A DNA stretch of 43,608 nucleotides from Haliscomenobacter sp. (GTDB lineage: Bacteria > Bacteroidota > Bacteroidia > Chitinophagales > Saprospiraceae). Positions 9,869 through 17,669 of this stretch are shown piece by piece. The translations under genes and the position numbers were made by a program. The stretch covers positions 1-43,608 of the forward strand of contig NZ_JADKCX010000041.1 in the NCBI RefSeq assembly GCF_016718685.1, in the 5' to 3' direction. The notes under the pieces are model-generated. The model was given only the letters and a program-made list of their open reading frames with translations, was not told the origin of the DNA and made no database searches. Position 1 is the first letter of the stretch; the number at the start of each line of letters is the position of its first letter.

Positions 9869-11323
9869 ATGCAAAAGGAAATTCTCGAATCAAAACTCAA
9901 TATCAACCGCCGGGCTTTCTTTTCCAAAATGAGCATCGGTATCGGTTCACTGGCGCTGGGGTCACTGCTGATTCCCGACTTGTTCAAAGGCGATGAAGAC
10001 GATGTTGCCGCGATGATCCCCGGCCTCTCACATTTTGCGCCCAAAGCCAAACGGATCATTTATTTGTTCCAGTCTGGAGCGCCTTCCCAGCTCGAAACCT
10101 TTGACTACAAGCCCAATCTTCGCGCAATGTTTGGGCAGGAGCTTCCTCCTTCTATCCGGCAAGGCCAGCGCCTGACGGGCATGACCAGCGGGCAAACTTC
10201 TTTTCCCTTGGCGCCATCTGCCATCAACTTCAAACAATACGGGCAAAACGGTACCTGGATCAGCGACTTTTTTCCCCACATCGGAAAAATCGCGGACGAC
10301 ATTTGTGTGATCCGTACGCTCAACACCGAAGCCATCAACCACGACCCGGCCATTACTTTTTTCCAAACCGGCAATCAACAATCCGGTCGCCCCAGCATGG
10401 GTGCCTGGATGAGTTATGGACTGGGCAGTGAAAACGAAAACCTGCCCGCCTTCATGGTACTCACCAGTCGGGGCAAAGGCAATAGTCAGGGTTTGTACGC
10501 ACACTTATGGGGCAGTGGATTTTTGGACTCTGTACACCAGGGCGTTATGCTGCGCGGGGGTAAAGACCCCGTGTTGTACCTCAAAGACCCCGAAGGTATG
10601 AGCCAGGTGGAACGGCGCCGCATGCTCGATCAAATCGCGGAGTTGAACCAAAACAGCTACGATAAAATTGGCGATCCTGAAACCATGGCACGCATCCAGC
10701 AGTACGAAATGGCGTACCGAATGCAAACCTCGGTGCCCGAGCTGATGGACTTAAAGGATGAATCAGACTACACCGTTAAACTTTACGGCCCCGATTGCCT
10801 GGTGCCCGGCACCTACGCCTCCAATTGCTTGATGGCGCGCCGATTGGCCGAACGCGGGGTACGTTTTATCCAATTGTACCACCAGGGCTGGGACCAGCAC
10901 GGCAACTTGCCCAATGAAATGGGTGGCCAGGCCAAAGACGTAGACCAGGCTTCAGCGGCATTGGTCACCGACCTCAAACAACGCGGGCTACTGGAAGATA
11001 CCCTCGTCATCTGGGGTGGCGAGTTTGGGCGCACGGTTTACTGCCAGGGCAAATTCCAGGCCGACAATTATGGCCGCGACCACCACCCGCGTTGCTTCAG
11101 CATCTGGATGGCGGGAGGAGGAATCAAGCCGGGCATTACTTACGGCGAAACCGACGATTTCAGCTACAACATCGTGCGCGATCCGGTACACATCCACGAT
11201 TTCCAGGCCACCATCATGAATTTGATGGGTATTGACCACGAAAAACTGATTTTCAAACACCAGGGTCGTCGCTACCGCCTTACGGATGTGAGCGGCAAGT
11301 TGGTGCCTGGAATCATAGCTTAG
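9869..11323 (+). CDS. DUF1501 protein with Tat-type signal (copy 2)
   Basis: Intact, 484 aa. The N-terminus carries twin arginines at residues 14-15 (NRRAFFSK) followed by a hydrophobic stretch (SIGIGSLALGSLLIPDL), which indicates folded export by Tat. The DUF1501 core has the conserved YLFQSGAPSQLETFDYKP near 70, YGPDC, LYHQGWDQHGN, WGGEFGRT and GRDHHPRC; His/Asp/Glu residues in these motifs probably build a metal site as in the alkaline-phosphatase superfamily. It sits directly after the DUF1553 cytochrome, the usual partner order, and is the functional-looking paralogue of the broken gene at 1-912. Substrate unknown; sulfated or phosphorylated glycans are a guess from context. Confidence 0.9.
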   Translation: MQKEILESKLNINRRAFFSKMSIGIGSLALGSLLIPDLFKGDEDDVAAMIPGLSHFAPKAKRIIYLFQSGAPSQLETFDYKPNLRAMFGQELPPSIRQGQRLTGMTSGQTSFPLAPSAINFKQYGQNGTWISDFFPHIGKIADDICVIRTLNTEAINHDPAITFFQTGNQQSGRPSMGAWMSYGLGSENENLPAFMVLTSRGKGNSQGLYAHLWGSGFLDSVHQGVMLRGGKDPVLYLKDPEGMSQVERRRMLDQIAELNQNSYDKIGDPETMARIQQYEMAYRMQTSVPELMDLKDESDYTVKLYGPDCLVPGTYASNCLMARRLAERGVRFIQLYHQGWDQHGNLPNEMGGQAKDVDQASAALVTDLKQRGLLEDTLVIWGGEFGRTVYCQGKFQADNYGRDHHPRCFSIWMAGGGIKPGITYGETDDFSYNIVRDPVHIHDFQATIMNLMGIDHEKLIFKHQGRRYRLTDVSGKLVPGIIA

Positions 11324-11336
11324 ATATTGGAAAATC

Positions 11337-11520
11337 AAAGCGACATTAATGGGAACGCGGATGACGCGGATTGAGCGGATTAACGCGGGTTTGCCTTCAG
11401 CATGACATGTTTTATTTGAACCAGCCCTTAGGGTCTTCCACCTTAGTGGCGAAAAATTGCCCAGGTAAAAAACCCGGCGTTAATCCTCCGCGTCATCCGC
11501 GTTCCCATTAATGTCGCTTT
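11337..11520. repeat. 184-bp inverted-repeat element (MITE/REP-like)
   Basis: The outer 34 bp (11337-11370 and 11487-11520) are perfect inverted copies. A second pair continues inside (GGATTAACGC 11377-11386 with GCGTTAATCC 11477-11486, then GGGTTT-rich sequence), leaving a centre of about 75 bp with no open frame. The arms are built of GCGGAT-type units (AACGCGGATGACGCGGAT). It lies between the DUF1501 stop and the next gene and is too long and symmetric to be only a terminator. Confidence 0.85.
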
Positions 11521-11528
11521 AGGAAATA

Positions 11529-11543
11529 TCCGCCGCAGGCGGA
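11529..11543. repeat. Short hairpin TCCGCC-GCA-GGCGGA
   Basis: A perfect 6-bp stem with a 3-nt loop, 17 bp before the ATG at 11560. It could affect the leader of the cytochrome/LRR gene or be a small REP unit. Confidence 0.5.
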
Positions 11544-11559
11544 AAAACAGACATCGATA

Positions 11560-13703
11560 ATGAAAAATCGTTTTGCCACCATACTCGAAAACCTGCGTTT
11601 ATTCCTGAGTATCCTACTCGTATTTTTGCTGGTTTTTGAAAAATACATACACCTGCCCGCTATACTAGCGGTATTGGGGCGCATGCACCCGCTGATCTTG
11701 CATTTCCCCATTACCCTGGCCGCAGTGGGTGGATTGGGCTTATTGATTCCGGCCAAGACCGAGTTAGCCAACTGGGCGCGACGCATGGAGTTCTGGTCCA
11801 TCACGGCCTCCATTACGGCCTTGACCGCCTTGTTTGGCCTGTTCCTCTCCAGGGAAGGGGGTTACGATGAGGCAACGCTGAATTGGCACAAATATTCCGC
11901 TGCTGCATTGACTCTGGGTGCTGGTTATCTGGCCTGGCGCTTTGGTAAGGGCAAGGTTCCGCGCTGGGATTGGGGGCTTAGAATTTTGGTTTTGACCCTC
12001 ATTTGTGGGCATCAAGGCGGAGTCCTTACCCATGGCAGCAATTTTCTGCTCGAACCGATTAGGCCCAGCGTGGCTGCCACACCCATGGTGGTCAATGTGC
12101 AACAAGCCGAAATGTTTCGGGATGCCGTGCGGCCAATCCTCGAAAAGAAGTGTTTTTCTTGCCACAATCCCAACAAAACCAAGGGTGACCTACTCATGAC
12201 CACTTTGGAAGGCATCAAAAAAGGTGGCGAAAATGGGGCCATTTTCACCCCTTTCCGACCCGATTCGAGTCAGATGATCCAAATGGCCTTGTTGCCCGAA
12301 GCCGATGATCGGCATATGCCTCCACAAGGCAAACCCCAATTGACCGCTGAAGAACTGAAAGTGCTGCATTTTTGGATTAAAAAAGGGGCCGATTTCGGGG
12401 CAAAAGTGAGTGCATTTTTGCCCAACGACACCTTAGATGCCTGGGTGAAATCAATTCCTACAGCGGCGGCGGCTCTGCCCAAAATTTCGGCAGCTTCACC
12501 GAAAACAATCGAGGGGCTCAAAAGCAATTTTTGCAACATCCGCCCGATTGCGCAGGGCAGTCCTTATTTGGAAGTCGTTGTATTCAATCACCAGGATTAC
12601 CAGGCGGAGGTGTTTAAAAAATTGCAAAAAATTAGCAAAAATATTTATCGCCTGGAGGCTTCTGGCGCACCGGTAACCGATAAGGAGTTGAAAAGCATTA
12701 CGGGCCTAAGCAACCTGCGGGAATTGGGATTGGGTAAAACCAAAATTACGGGTAAAAACCTGACTCAATTGCGCGAGCTGAAGCACCTGCAAATCCTCAA
12801 ACTGCACGGCAACCAACTCAAAGCCAAGGACATTGAGCCGCTACTAGGTTCATCCAGTATCCAAGCACTTTACCTCTGGGGCAATCCTTTGCCCGAGAAA
12901 GACTTACAAAAACTGCGCAAAAAAGCCAGCAAGATGCAATTGGACATCGGTACGCCACCCGATACCGCCGTATTGCAACTCAACAAACCGGTAGCGGAAA
13001 AACCGCTGGCTTATTTTCAAACAGCACTCAATTGGTCTTGACCCATCCCATGCGTGGGGTGAAAATTTATTACACCACCGATGGCCGAAATCCTGACGGA
13101 AAGGCGGGCATCGGAAAGGTGTATACCCAACCCATTGTGGTAAAAACGGATCAAAAAATCAAGTACCACGCCGAGTTGGACGGATGGCATGCAAGTGTGC
13201 TGGATTCTCTGGAGTTCAAAAAAGCCCGCTTTGTTCCTGATAAATTTAGCCTCAAAATACCCGCCAATCCCAAGTTTTTAGGCGGCGGCGACTCCGTGAT
13301 TTTCAACCTGGCCAAAGGCGCACCCAACCACACCGTCAACGATGGATGGTTAGGTTTTGAACGGGCTGAACATTTGGATGTAGAGTGTTTTTTCAAAAAT
13401 CCGGCGGAGGTGAAAAAAATAAGCATCGGCACACTTTTGGCAGACAATGCCTACATCGTTCCTCCCTCCAGTTTAGAGGTATGGGCGAGTAACACCCCGG
13501 GGCAATGGGAAAAAATTGGCACCCAAAGTTTTCCGGTTCCCGATGGTCCTCAATACGGCAATCGATTTTACAACTGCGAAGTAAAACCGGGCAAATATGC
13601 TTACCTGAAAATTGTAGCCAAGCCCATCCCGAAACTCCCCAGTTGGCACCGCGGCAAAGGAGAGCCCGGCTGGTTGTTCGTGGATGAGGTATTGATCAAT
13701 TGA
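11560..13703 (+). CDS. DUF2231 / cytochrome c / LRR / chitobiase-like composite protein (copy 2, one frameshift)
   Basis: Read as one gene of about 714 aa with a one-base deletion near 13030 (CTCAATTGG where CTCCAATTGG would restore frame). Order: N-terminal membrane helix; DUF2231-type membrane domain (residues 35-160, RMHPLILHFPITLA); PSCyt1-type haem domain with CFSCH at 198-202 and MPP at 253-255; two to three leucine-rich repeats (about 365-450, LRELGLGKTKITGKNLTQLR); then in the shifted frame a chitobiase C-terminal-like domain (VKIYYTTDGRNPDGKAG) and a galactose-binding-like end (KKISIGTLLADNAYIVPPSS; SWHRGKGEPGWLFVDEVLIN). This suggests a membrane-anchored electron-transfer module carrying binding domains on the periplasmic or cell-surface side. 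Follows the DUF1553-DUF1501 pair. Confidence 0.82.
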
Positions 13704-13858
13704 GGGTTCGGGAGTTCGGAGGTTCGATGGTTCGGGGGTTCACGGATGAAGTACAATCTGTCGCCGTCCGAACGTATTGAACACAAACTGGCCATTCTGT
13801 GTTCTTTCTGCAAACCAATCGCTTGCACTTAAGCGTATATTGTAGAAAATAAAGAAAG

Positions 13859-14404
13859 ATGATCCGATTGAGTTTTTTGTTTTTCATCATTAGTGTCAGT
13901 GTAGCCAGTTGCCAAAACAAACCTGCTGCTCCTAAAACTGATGCAAAACTTGTAAGCATGCACAATCACAATCCCTATTACTCCCGCACCGACACCACCC
14001 ATCTGAACGTATCCGATGCTGAGTGGAAAAAAGTATTGTCTGAAGACGTGTACACGATCGCCCGGAAAAAAGGTACTGAGCGAGCTTTTACTGGCAAATA
14101 TTGGGATTTTGAAGGGCTTGGCACTTATTATTGTGCAGCCTGTGGCAACGCCTTGTTTCGTTCAGATTCAAAATTTGCCAGTTCCTGCGGCTGGCCAAGC
14201 TTTTACGAAGCATTGCGCCCCAATAGTGTCAAGTATGAAAATGATACTTCTTACGGCATGATCCGCACCGAAGTACTTTGTGGGCGTTGCGATGGCCACC
14301 TTGGGCACATTTTCGACGATGGCCCCGAGCCTACCGGAAAAAGATTTTGTATGAACTCGATTGTTCTGGATTTTGAACCCGATTCGGGAAAAAAATCCAA
14401 GTAA
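13859..14404 (+). CDS. msrB: Peptide-methionine (R)-S-oxide reductase, lipoprotein form
   Basis: MsrB reduces methionine-R-sulfoxide in damaged proteins. The 181-aa product has a lipoprotein signal (VASC, Cys18), so it is probably membrane-anchored in the periplasm, protecting exported proteins. Zinc ligands are the pairs Cys92/Cys95 (CAAC) and Cys141/Cys144 (CGRC). The catalytic Cys164 lies in RFCMNS, and GWPSF and HLGHIFDDGP are family motifs. Length is that of the family plus a leader. The ATG at 13859 gives the full signal peptide. It stands alone, with a hairpin terminator downstream. Confidence 0.95.
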   Translation: MIRLSFLFFIISVSVASCQNKPAAPKTDAKLVSMHNHNPYYSRTDTTHLNVSDAEWKKVLSEDVYTIARKKGTERAFTGKYWDFEGLGTYYCAACGNALFRSDSKFASSCGWPSFYEALRPNSVKYENDTSYGMIRTEVLCGRCDGHLGHIFDDGPEPTGKRFCMNSIVLDFEPDSGKKSK

Positions 14405-14426
14405 TCTTGCAGCGATTTTATCGTTT

Positions 14427-14462
14427 CTGAAGGGTTAAAGCAATTGTGTTTTAACCCTTCAG
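14427..14462 (+). terminator. Hairpin terminator after msrB
   Basis: CTGAAGGGTTAAA (14427-14439) pairs perfectly with TTTAACCCTTCAG (14450-14462), 23 bp after the msrB stop. Only a weak T-run (TATTTCC) follows. Confidence 0.7.
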
Positions 14463-14495
14463 TATTTCCCATTCTCCCCAATTATTAGTCCTTTT

Positions 14496-15560
14496 ATGAA
14501 AAAATGTTTGTTGCAGTTGGTGCTGCTACTCTCGCTGATCCATACTGTGCAAGCCCAGGAAAAAGTGGACAGCAACAAGGTCAAAGTATTTGCGCTGCCC
14601 CTCTTTTTTTATTCTCCGGATACCCGTTTTGGCATCGGAGCAGGCGGGATAACCACCTTCCGCACGCCAGTATCCACGCAGCCATCCAGTGTTACATTCA
14701 GTTTTGCATACACCCAACGCAAGCAAATTCTGGCCTGGTTCCCTTATCAGGTTTATTTTGGCCGTGGGAAATACCTGAGTTACGGTGAGTTGGGTTGGTA
14801 CAAATACGTGTACCAGTTTTTTGGCATCGGCAATGAGTACGACAATGCATACCTGGAAAAATACACGGCTCAATATCCACGCCTACGTGCCACTTTTTTA
14901 CGCAATTTGGATCATGGGAATGCGGTAGGCATTCGTCTGGCCATGGACAATTTTAAAATCACTCAATACGATTCTTCAGGTCTTTTGCTCCAAAAAAACA
15001 TCACCGGTTGGCAAGGTGGTCGTTCTTTTGGCGCGGGATTGGTGTGGTGGAAAGATTCCCGCGACAATCGTTTTTATCCCGGCAGAGGCTCGTTTATTGA
15101 AAGCTCCTGGTACTTTGAAAACAAGTTCACTGGCTCTGATTTCGAGTTTTCCCGCCTTAATCTAGACTTGGCCAAATTTTTTACGCTAGGCAAAAAAACA
15201 ATCCTGGCACTGGAAGGCACAGCGGTGGTCACCATGGGCAATGCTCCGTTTTTCAATATGGCCCAACTGGGTGGGACCCGGCGTTTACGTGGTTATTTTG
15301 AAGGGAAATTCCGGGATAAACATTTACTTCTGGCTCAGGCTGAGCTACGGCAGGAAGGTTTTGGTCGTTTTGGCGGCGTGGCATTTGCAGGTATGGGCAC
15401 CGTGTTTGGCAGCGCTGGAGAATCACTCGAATGGCGTCCCAACGGTGGCATTGGGTTGCGGTATCAATTGGACAAAAAACAAAAACTCAACATCCGGGCA
15501 GATTATGGGTTTGGGGTGAAAAGTCAGGGCTTTTATTTGACGTTTGGGGAAGCATTCTGA
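14496..15560 (+). CDS. BamA/TamA-family outer-membrane beta-barrel protein
   Basis: 354 aa with a signal peptide (MKKCLLQLVLLLSLIHTVQA) and alternating aromatic/glycine strand patterns across its whole length, ending in a strand with a C-terminal Phe (FYLTFGEAF), as in outer-membrane barrels. Barrel motifs of the Omp85/surface-antigen family are present: KDSRDNRFYPGRGSF near 188-202 and GGTRRLRGYFEG near 260-271, corresponding to the conserved lid-loop RGF/Y signature. No POTRA domains precede the barrel, so it is a short barrel-only member; its role in assembly or transport is unknown. It is transcribed toward the ABC exporter gene, with a shared inverted repeat between their ends. Confidence 0.85.
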   Translation: MKKCLLQLVLLLSLIHTVQAQEKVDSNKVKVFALPLFFYSPDTRFGIGAGGITTFRTPVSTQPSSVTFSFAYTQRKQILAWFPYQVYFGRGKYLSYGELGWYKYVYQFFGIGNEYDNAYLEKYTAQYPRLRATFLRNLDHGNAVGIRLAMDNFKITQYDSSGLLLQKNITGWQGGRSFGAGLVWWKDSRDNRFYPGRGSFIESSWYFENKFTGSDFEFSRLNLDLAKFFTLGKKTILALEGTAVVTMGNAPFFNMAQLGGTRRLRGYFEGKFRDKHLLLAQAELRQEGFGRFGGVAFAGMGTVFGSAGESLEWRPNGGIGLRYQLDKKQKLNIRADYGFGVKSQGFYLTFGEAF

Positions 15561-15593
15561 TTACGGGAGTCCTTTGAAATGAAGCCAACTTTA

Positions 15594-15685
15594 TATTTTT
15601 CACCACAGATTTTTACAGATGCTCATTTTGACTTCACTAGAAAATAATCTGTGAAAGCCTGTGTGGATCTGTGTGAAAAAATCGG
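15594..15685. repeat. CACAGAT-type inverted repeat between convergent genes
   Basis: TTTTTCACCACAGATTTTTA near 15596-15615 mirrors the sequence ending ATCTGTGTGAAAAAAT near 15667-15682 with small gaps, and TACAGAT/ATCTGTGA form an inner pair. It lies between two convergent stops and may terminate both. This type of ACAGAT repeat is commonly dispersed in Bacteroidota genomes (general recollection, not checked). Confidence 0.5.
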
Positions 15686-15693
15686 GGGTTTCC

Positions 15694-17526
15694 CTACACG
15701 TATCCCTGGGCCTGTAGGGTGAACAATTCTGCATATTTCCCACCCTTGGCCAACAATTCTTCATGGCTGCCGATTTCCACCATTTGTCCATTTTCCAGTA
15801 CTAAAATGCGATCGGCCATGCGCACCGTTGAAAAACGGTGAGAAATCAATACCGCCGATTTCCCACTGATCAGCTCTGCAAAACGGAGAAATACTTCGTG
15901 TTCGGCACGGGCATCCAAAGCGGAGGTTGGTTCATCCAAAATCAGCAATTGGGCATCGCGCATGTAGGCCCGACCAAGTGCAATTTTTTGCCACTGCCCT
16001 CCCGAAAGATCCACCCCATTTTTGAACCGGCGGCCCAACATTTGTTCATAGCGTTCGGGCAATTGATCGATAACCGTATTGGCCAAACTTTTCTCGGCAG
16101 AGGAAACTACATCCTCGTGTTTGTCTTTTTGGGCGATGTCACCTACCGCAATATTTTCTGCGGCCGTCAATTGAAAACGGATGTAATCCTGAAAAATGAT
16201 CCCGATGCTTTGGCGTAAGGATTGTAAATTATAATCGCGAATGTCAACTCCATCAATCAGAATTCGACCTTCCGTGGGTTCGTACAAACGCGCCAACAAT
16301 TTGACCAAGGTGGTTTTTCCGGCTCCATTTTCACCTACCAGCGCCAGCTTTTCCCCCGCCTCCAGTGTAAAAGAAAGGTTGCGAATGGCCCAACGCTCCT
16401 GATCCGGGTAACGAAAACTTACATTTTCGAAGACAAACCCTCCTTGCAATTTTTCGGGAAAAGGGCGACTGCCCGGTACAGAGACAATGTCCGGCTTGAT
16501 GTTAAAAAAATCGAATAAATCCTTGAGGTAGAGGGCGCTTTCGGCAATTTTGGAAAAACGGGTCATCACCCCTTCCAATAAGCCGTGCAAACGTTGAAAA
16601 GAACCCGTCAAAAAAGTCAGGGTACCTACCGTGATCAAACCGCCCACCGTTTGCAGCGCAATGAGCACATAGGCACCGTAGTAGGCTGCCGAACCCAGTG
16701 CAGCCAGCAAAAGCCCCCAAATGGAGCGCTGGATGATGATTTTGCGGTTAGCCAAAAAATATTTGTGCGACAGTTTTTTAAAGCGCTCGATGATGAAGTT
16801 GGAGAGGTTGAAAATTTTGACTTCTTTGGCCGTTTCATCGCTGGCACCAATGTAACGTAGGTAGTCCAGTTCGCGGCGCTCGGGCGTCCAACTGAGCGAT
16901 AGGGAGTAACTCTGTTGGTTGAAGTACGATTCCCCCAAAAAAGAAGGAATTACCGCGACAAACAAAATCAAAATCAGCCAGGGATTAAATGCCACCAGAC
17001 CGGCGCCTAAAAAGAAAATGGTGATGATGTCCTGAAATTGCGTCAATACCTGGGTCATCAACACCGTGCGGTTGGTGGTTTGGCGACGCGCGCGCTCCAG
17101 TTTATCGTAGAATTCCGGGTTTTCAAACTGAAACAAATCCAGTTTTGCCGCGTGCTGCATGATGTCAACCGAAGTGCGGTTAGACACCAGATCGCCCAAG
17201 AGGTTTTCGGTCAGTCCGATGCCCCGGTTGAGCAAATCTGAAACAATGACCACTGCAAACTCAGCCCCTAACAACAACCAAAGTTGGCTCAAGTCCTTCT
17301 CAGAGGCGCTCATCAAACGGATGATCTCATCGACAATCAATTTGCCCAGGTACAAAGTCAGTAGTGGAACACCAGCCTTCAGTAAGCGCAAAACAATATT
17401 GATGGCTGCCAAGCGGGGTTCCGTTTGCCAGATGAGGGTGAAAAATGAGGGTAAATTTTTAAGCGCAGAGAATTGATCCGCCAGCTTGACTTTTTTTGGT
17501 GTGGTGCTCATACCATGAAAATACAA
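15694..17526 (-). CDS. ABC transporter, fused permease and ATPase (exporter type)
   Basis: Half-transporter of about 605-610 aa. Residues 35-330 form the membrane domain with about six helices. Residues 365-600 form the ATPase: Walker A GENGAGKTT (398-406), Q-loop IFQDY, signature LSGGQ (507-511), Walker B LLILDEP (527-533) and switch His at 563 (LISHRF). Half-transporters of this kind work as dimers and export lipids, peptides or drugs; the substrate cannot be read. ATG codons lie at 17526 and 17511; the second (MSTTPKK) gives a more usual N-terminus and I prefer it. Divergent from the helicase gene, with a long inverted repeat in between. Confidence 0.92.
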   Translation of the reverse strand: MYFHGMSTTPKKVKLADQFSALKNLPSFFTLIWQTEPRLAAINIVLRLLKAGVPLLTLYLGKLIVDEIIRLMSASEKDLSQLWLLLGAEFAVVIVSDLLNRGIGLTENLLGDLVSNRTSVDIMQHAAKLDLFQFENPEFYDKLERARRQTTNRTVLMTQVLTQFQDIITIFFLGAGLVAFNPWLILILFVAVIPSFLGESYFNQQSYSLSLSWTPERRELDYLRYIGASDETAKEVKIFNLSNFIIERFKKLSHKYFLANRKIIIQRSIWGLLLAALGSAAYYGAYVLIALQTVGGLITVGTLTFLTGSFQRLHGLLEGVMTRFSKIAESALYLKDLFDFFNIKPDIVSVPGSRPFPEKLQGGFVFENVSFRYPDQERWAIRNLSFTLEAGEKLALVGENGAGKTTLVKLLARLYEPTEGRILIDGVDIRDYNLQSLRQSIGIIFQDYIRFQLTAAENIAVGDIAQKDKHEDVVSSAEKSLANTVIDQLPERYEQMLGRRFKNGVDLSGGQWQKIALGRAYMRDAQLLILDEPTSALDARAEHEVFLRFAELISGKSAVLISHRFSTVRMADRILVLENGQMVEIGSHEELLAKGGKYAELFTLQAQGYV

Positions 17527-17540
17527 TAAAGCAGGTATAA

Positions 17541-17658
17541 AAGTTGAAAAGTTGAAGGGTTGAAATGTTGAAAAGAGGTATTAAGGTTTGAAAGACAATT
17601 GGTCTTATAAACTTTAATACTTCTTTTCAACATTTCAACATTTCAGCTCTTCAACTTA
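17541..17658. repeat. Long inverted repeat in a divergent promoter region
   Basis: 17559-17589 and 17609-17639 are 31-bp arms with two mismatches (core GTTGAAATGTTGAAAAG). The loop contains a nested AAGAC/GTCTT pair. Less perfect GTTGAA-rich flanks extend the symmetry to about 17541-17658. It fills nearly all of the space between the divergent ABC exporter and helicase genes. Confidence 0.8.
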
Positions 17659-17669
17659 CCTTTACCATT

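Noticed and set aside
15600..15690. tRNA-like or small-RNA gene in the CACAGAT region
   Set aside because: The inverted repeat does not fold into a cloverleaf by eye, and no tRNA arm motifs (TTCGANTC, CCA) are present.
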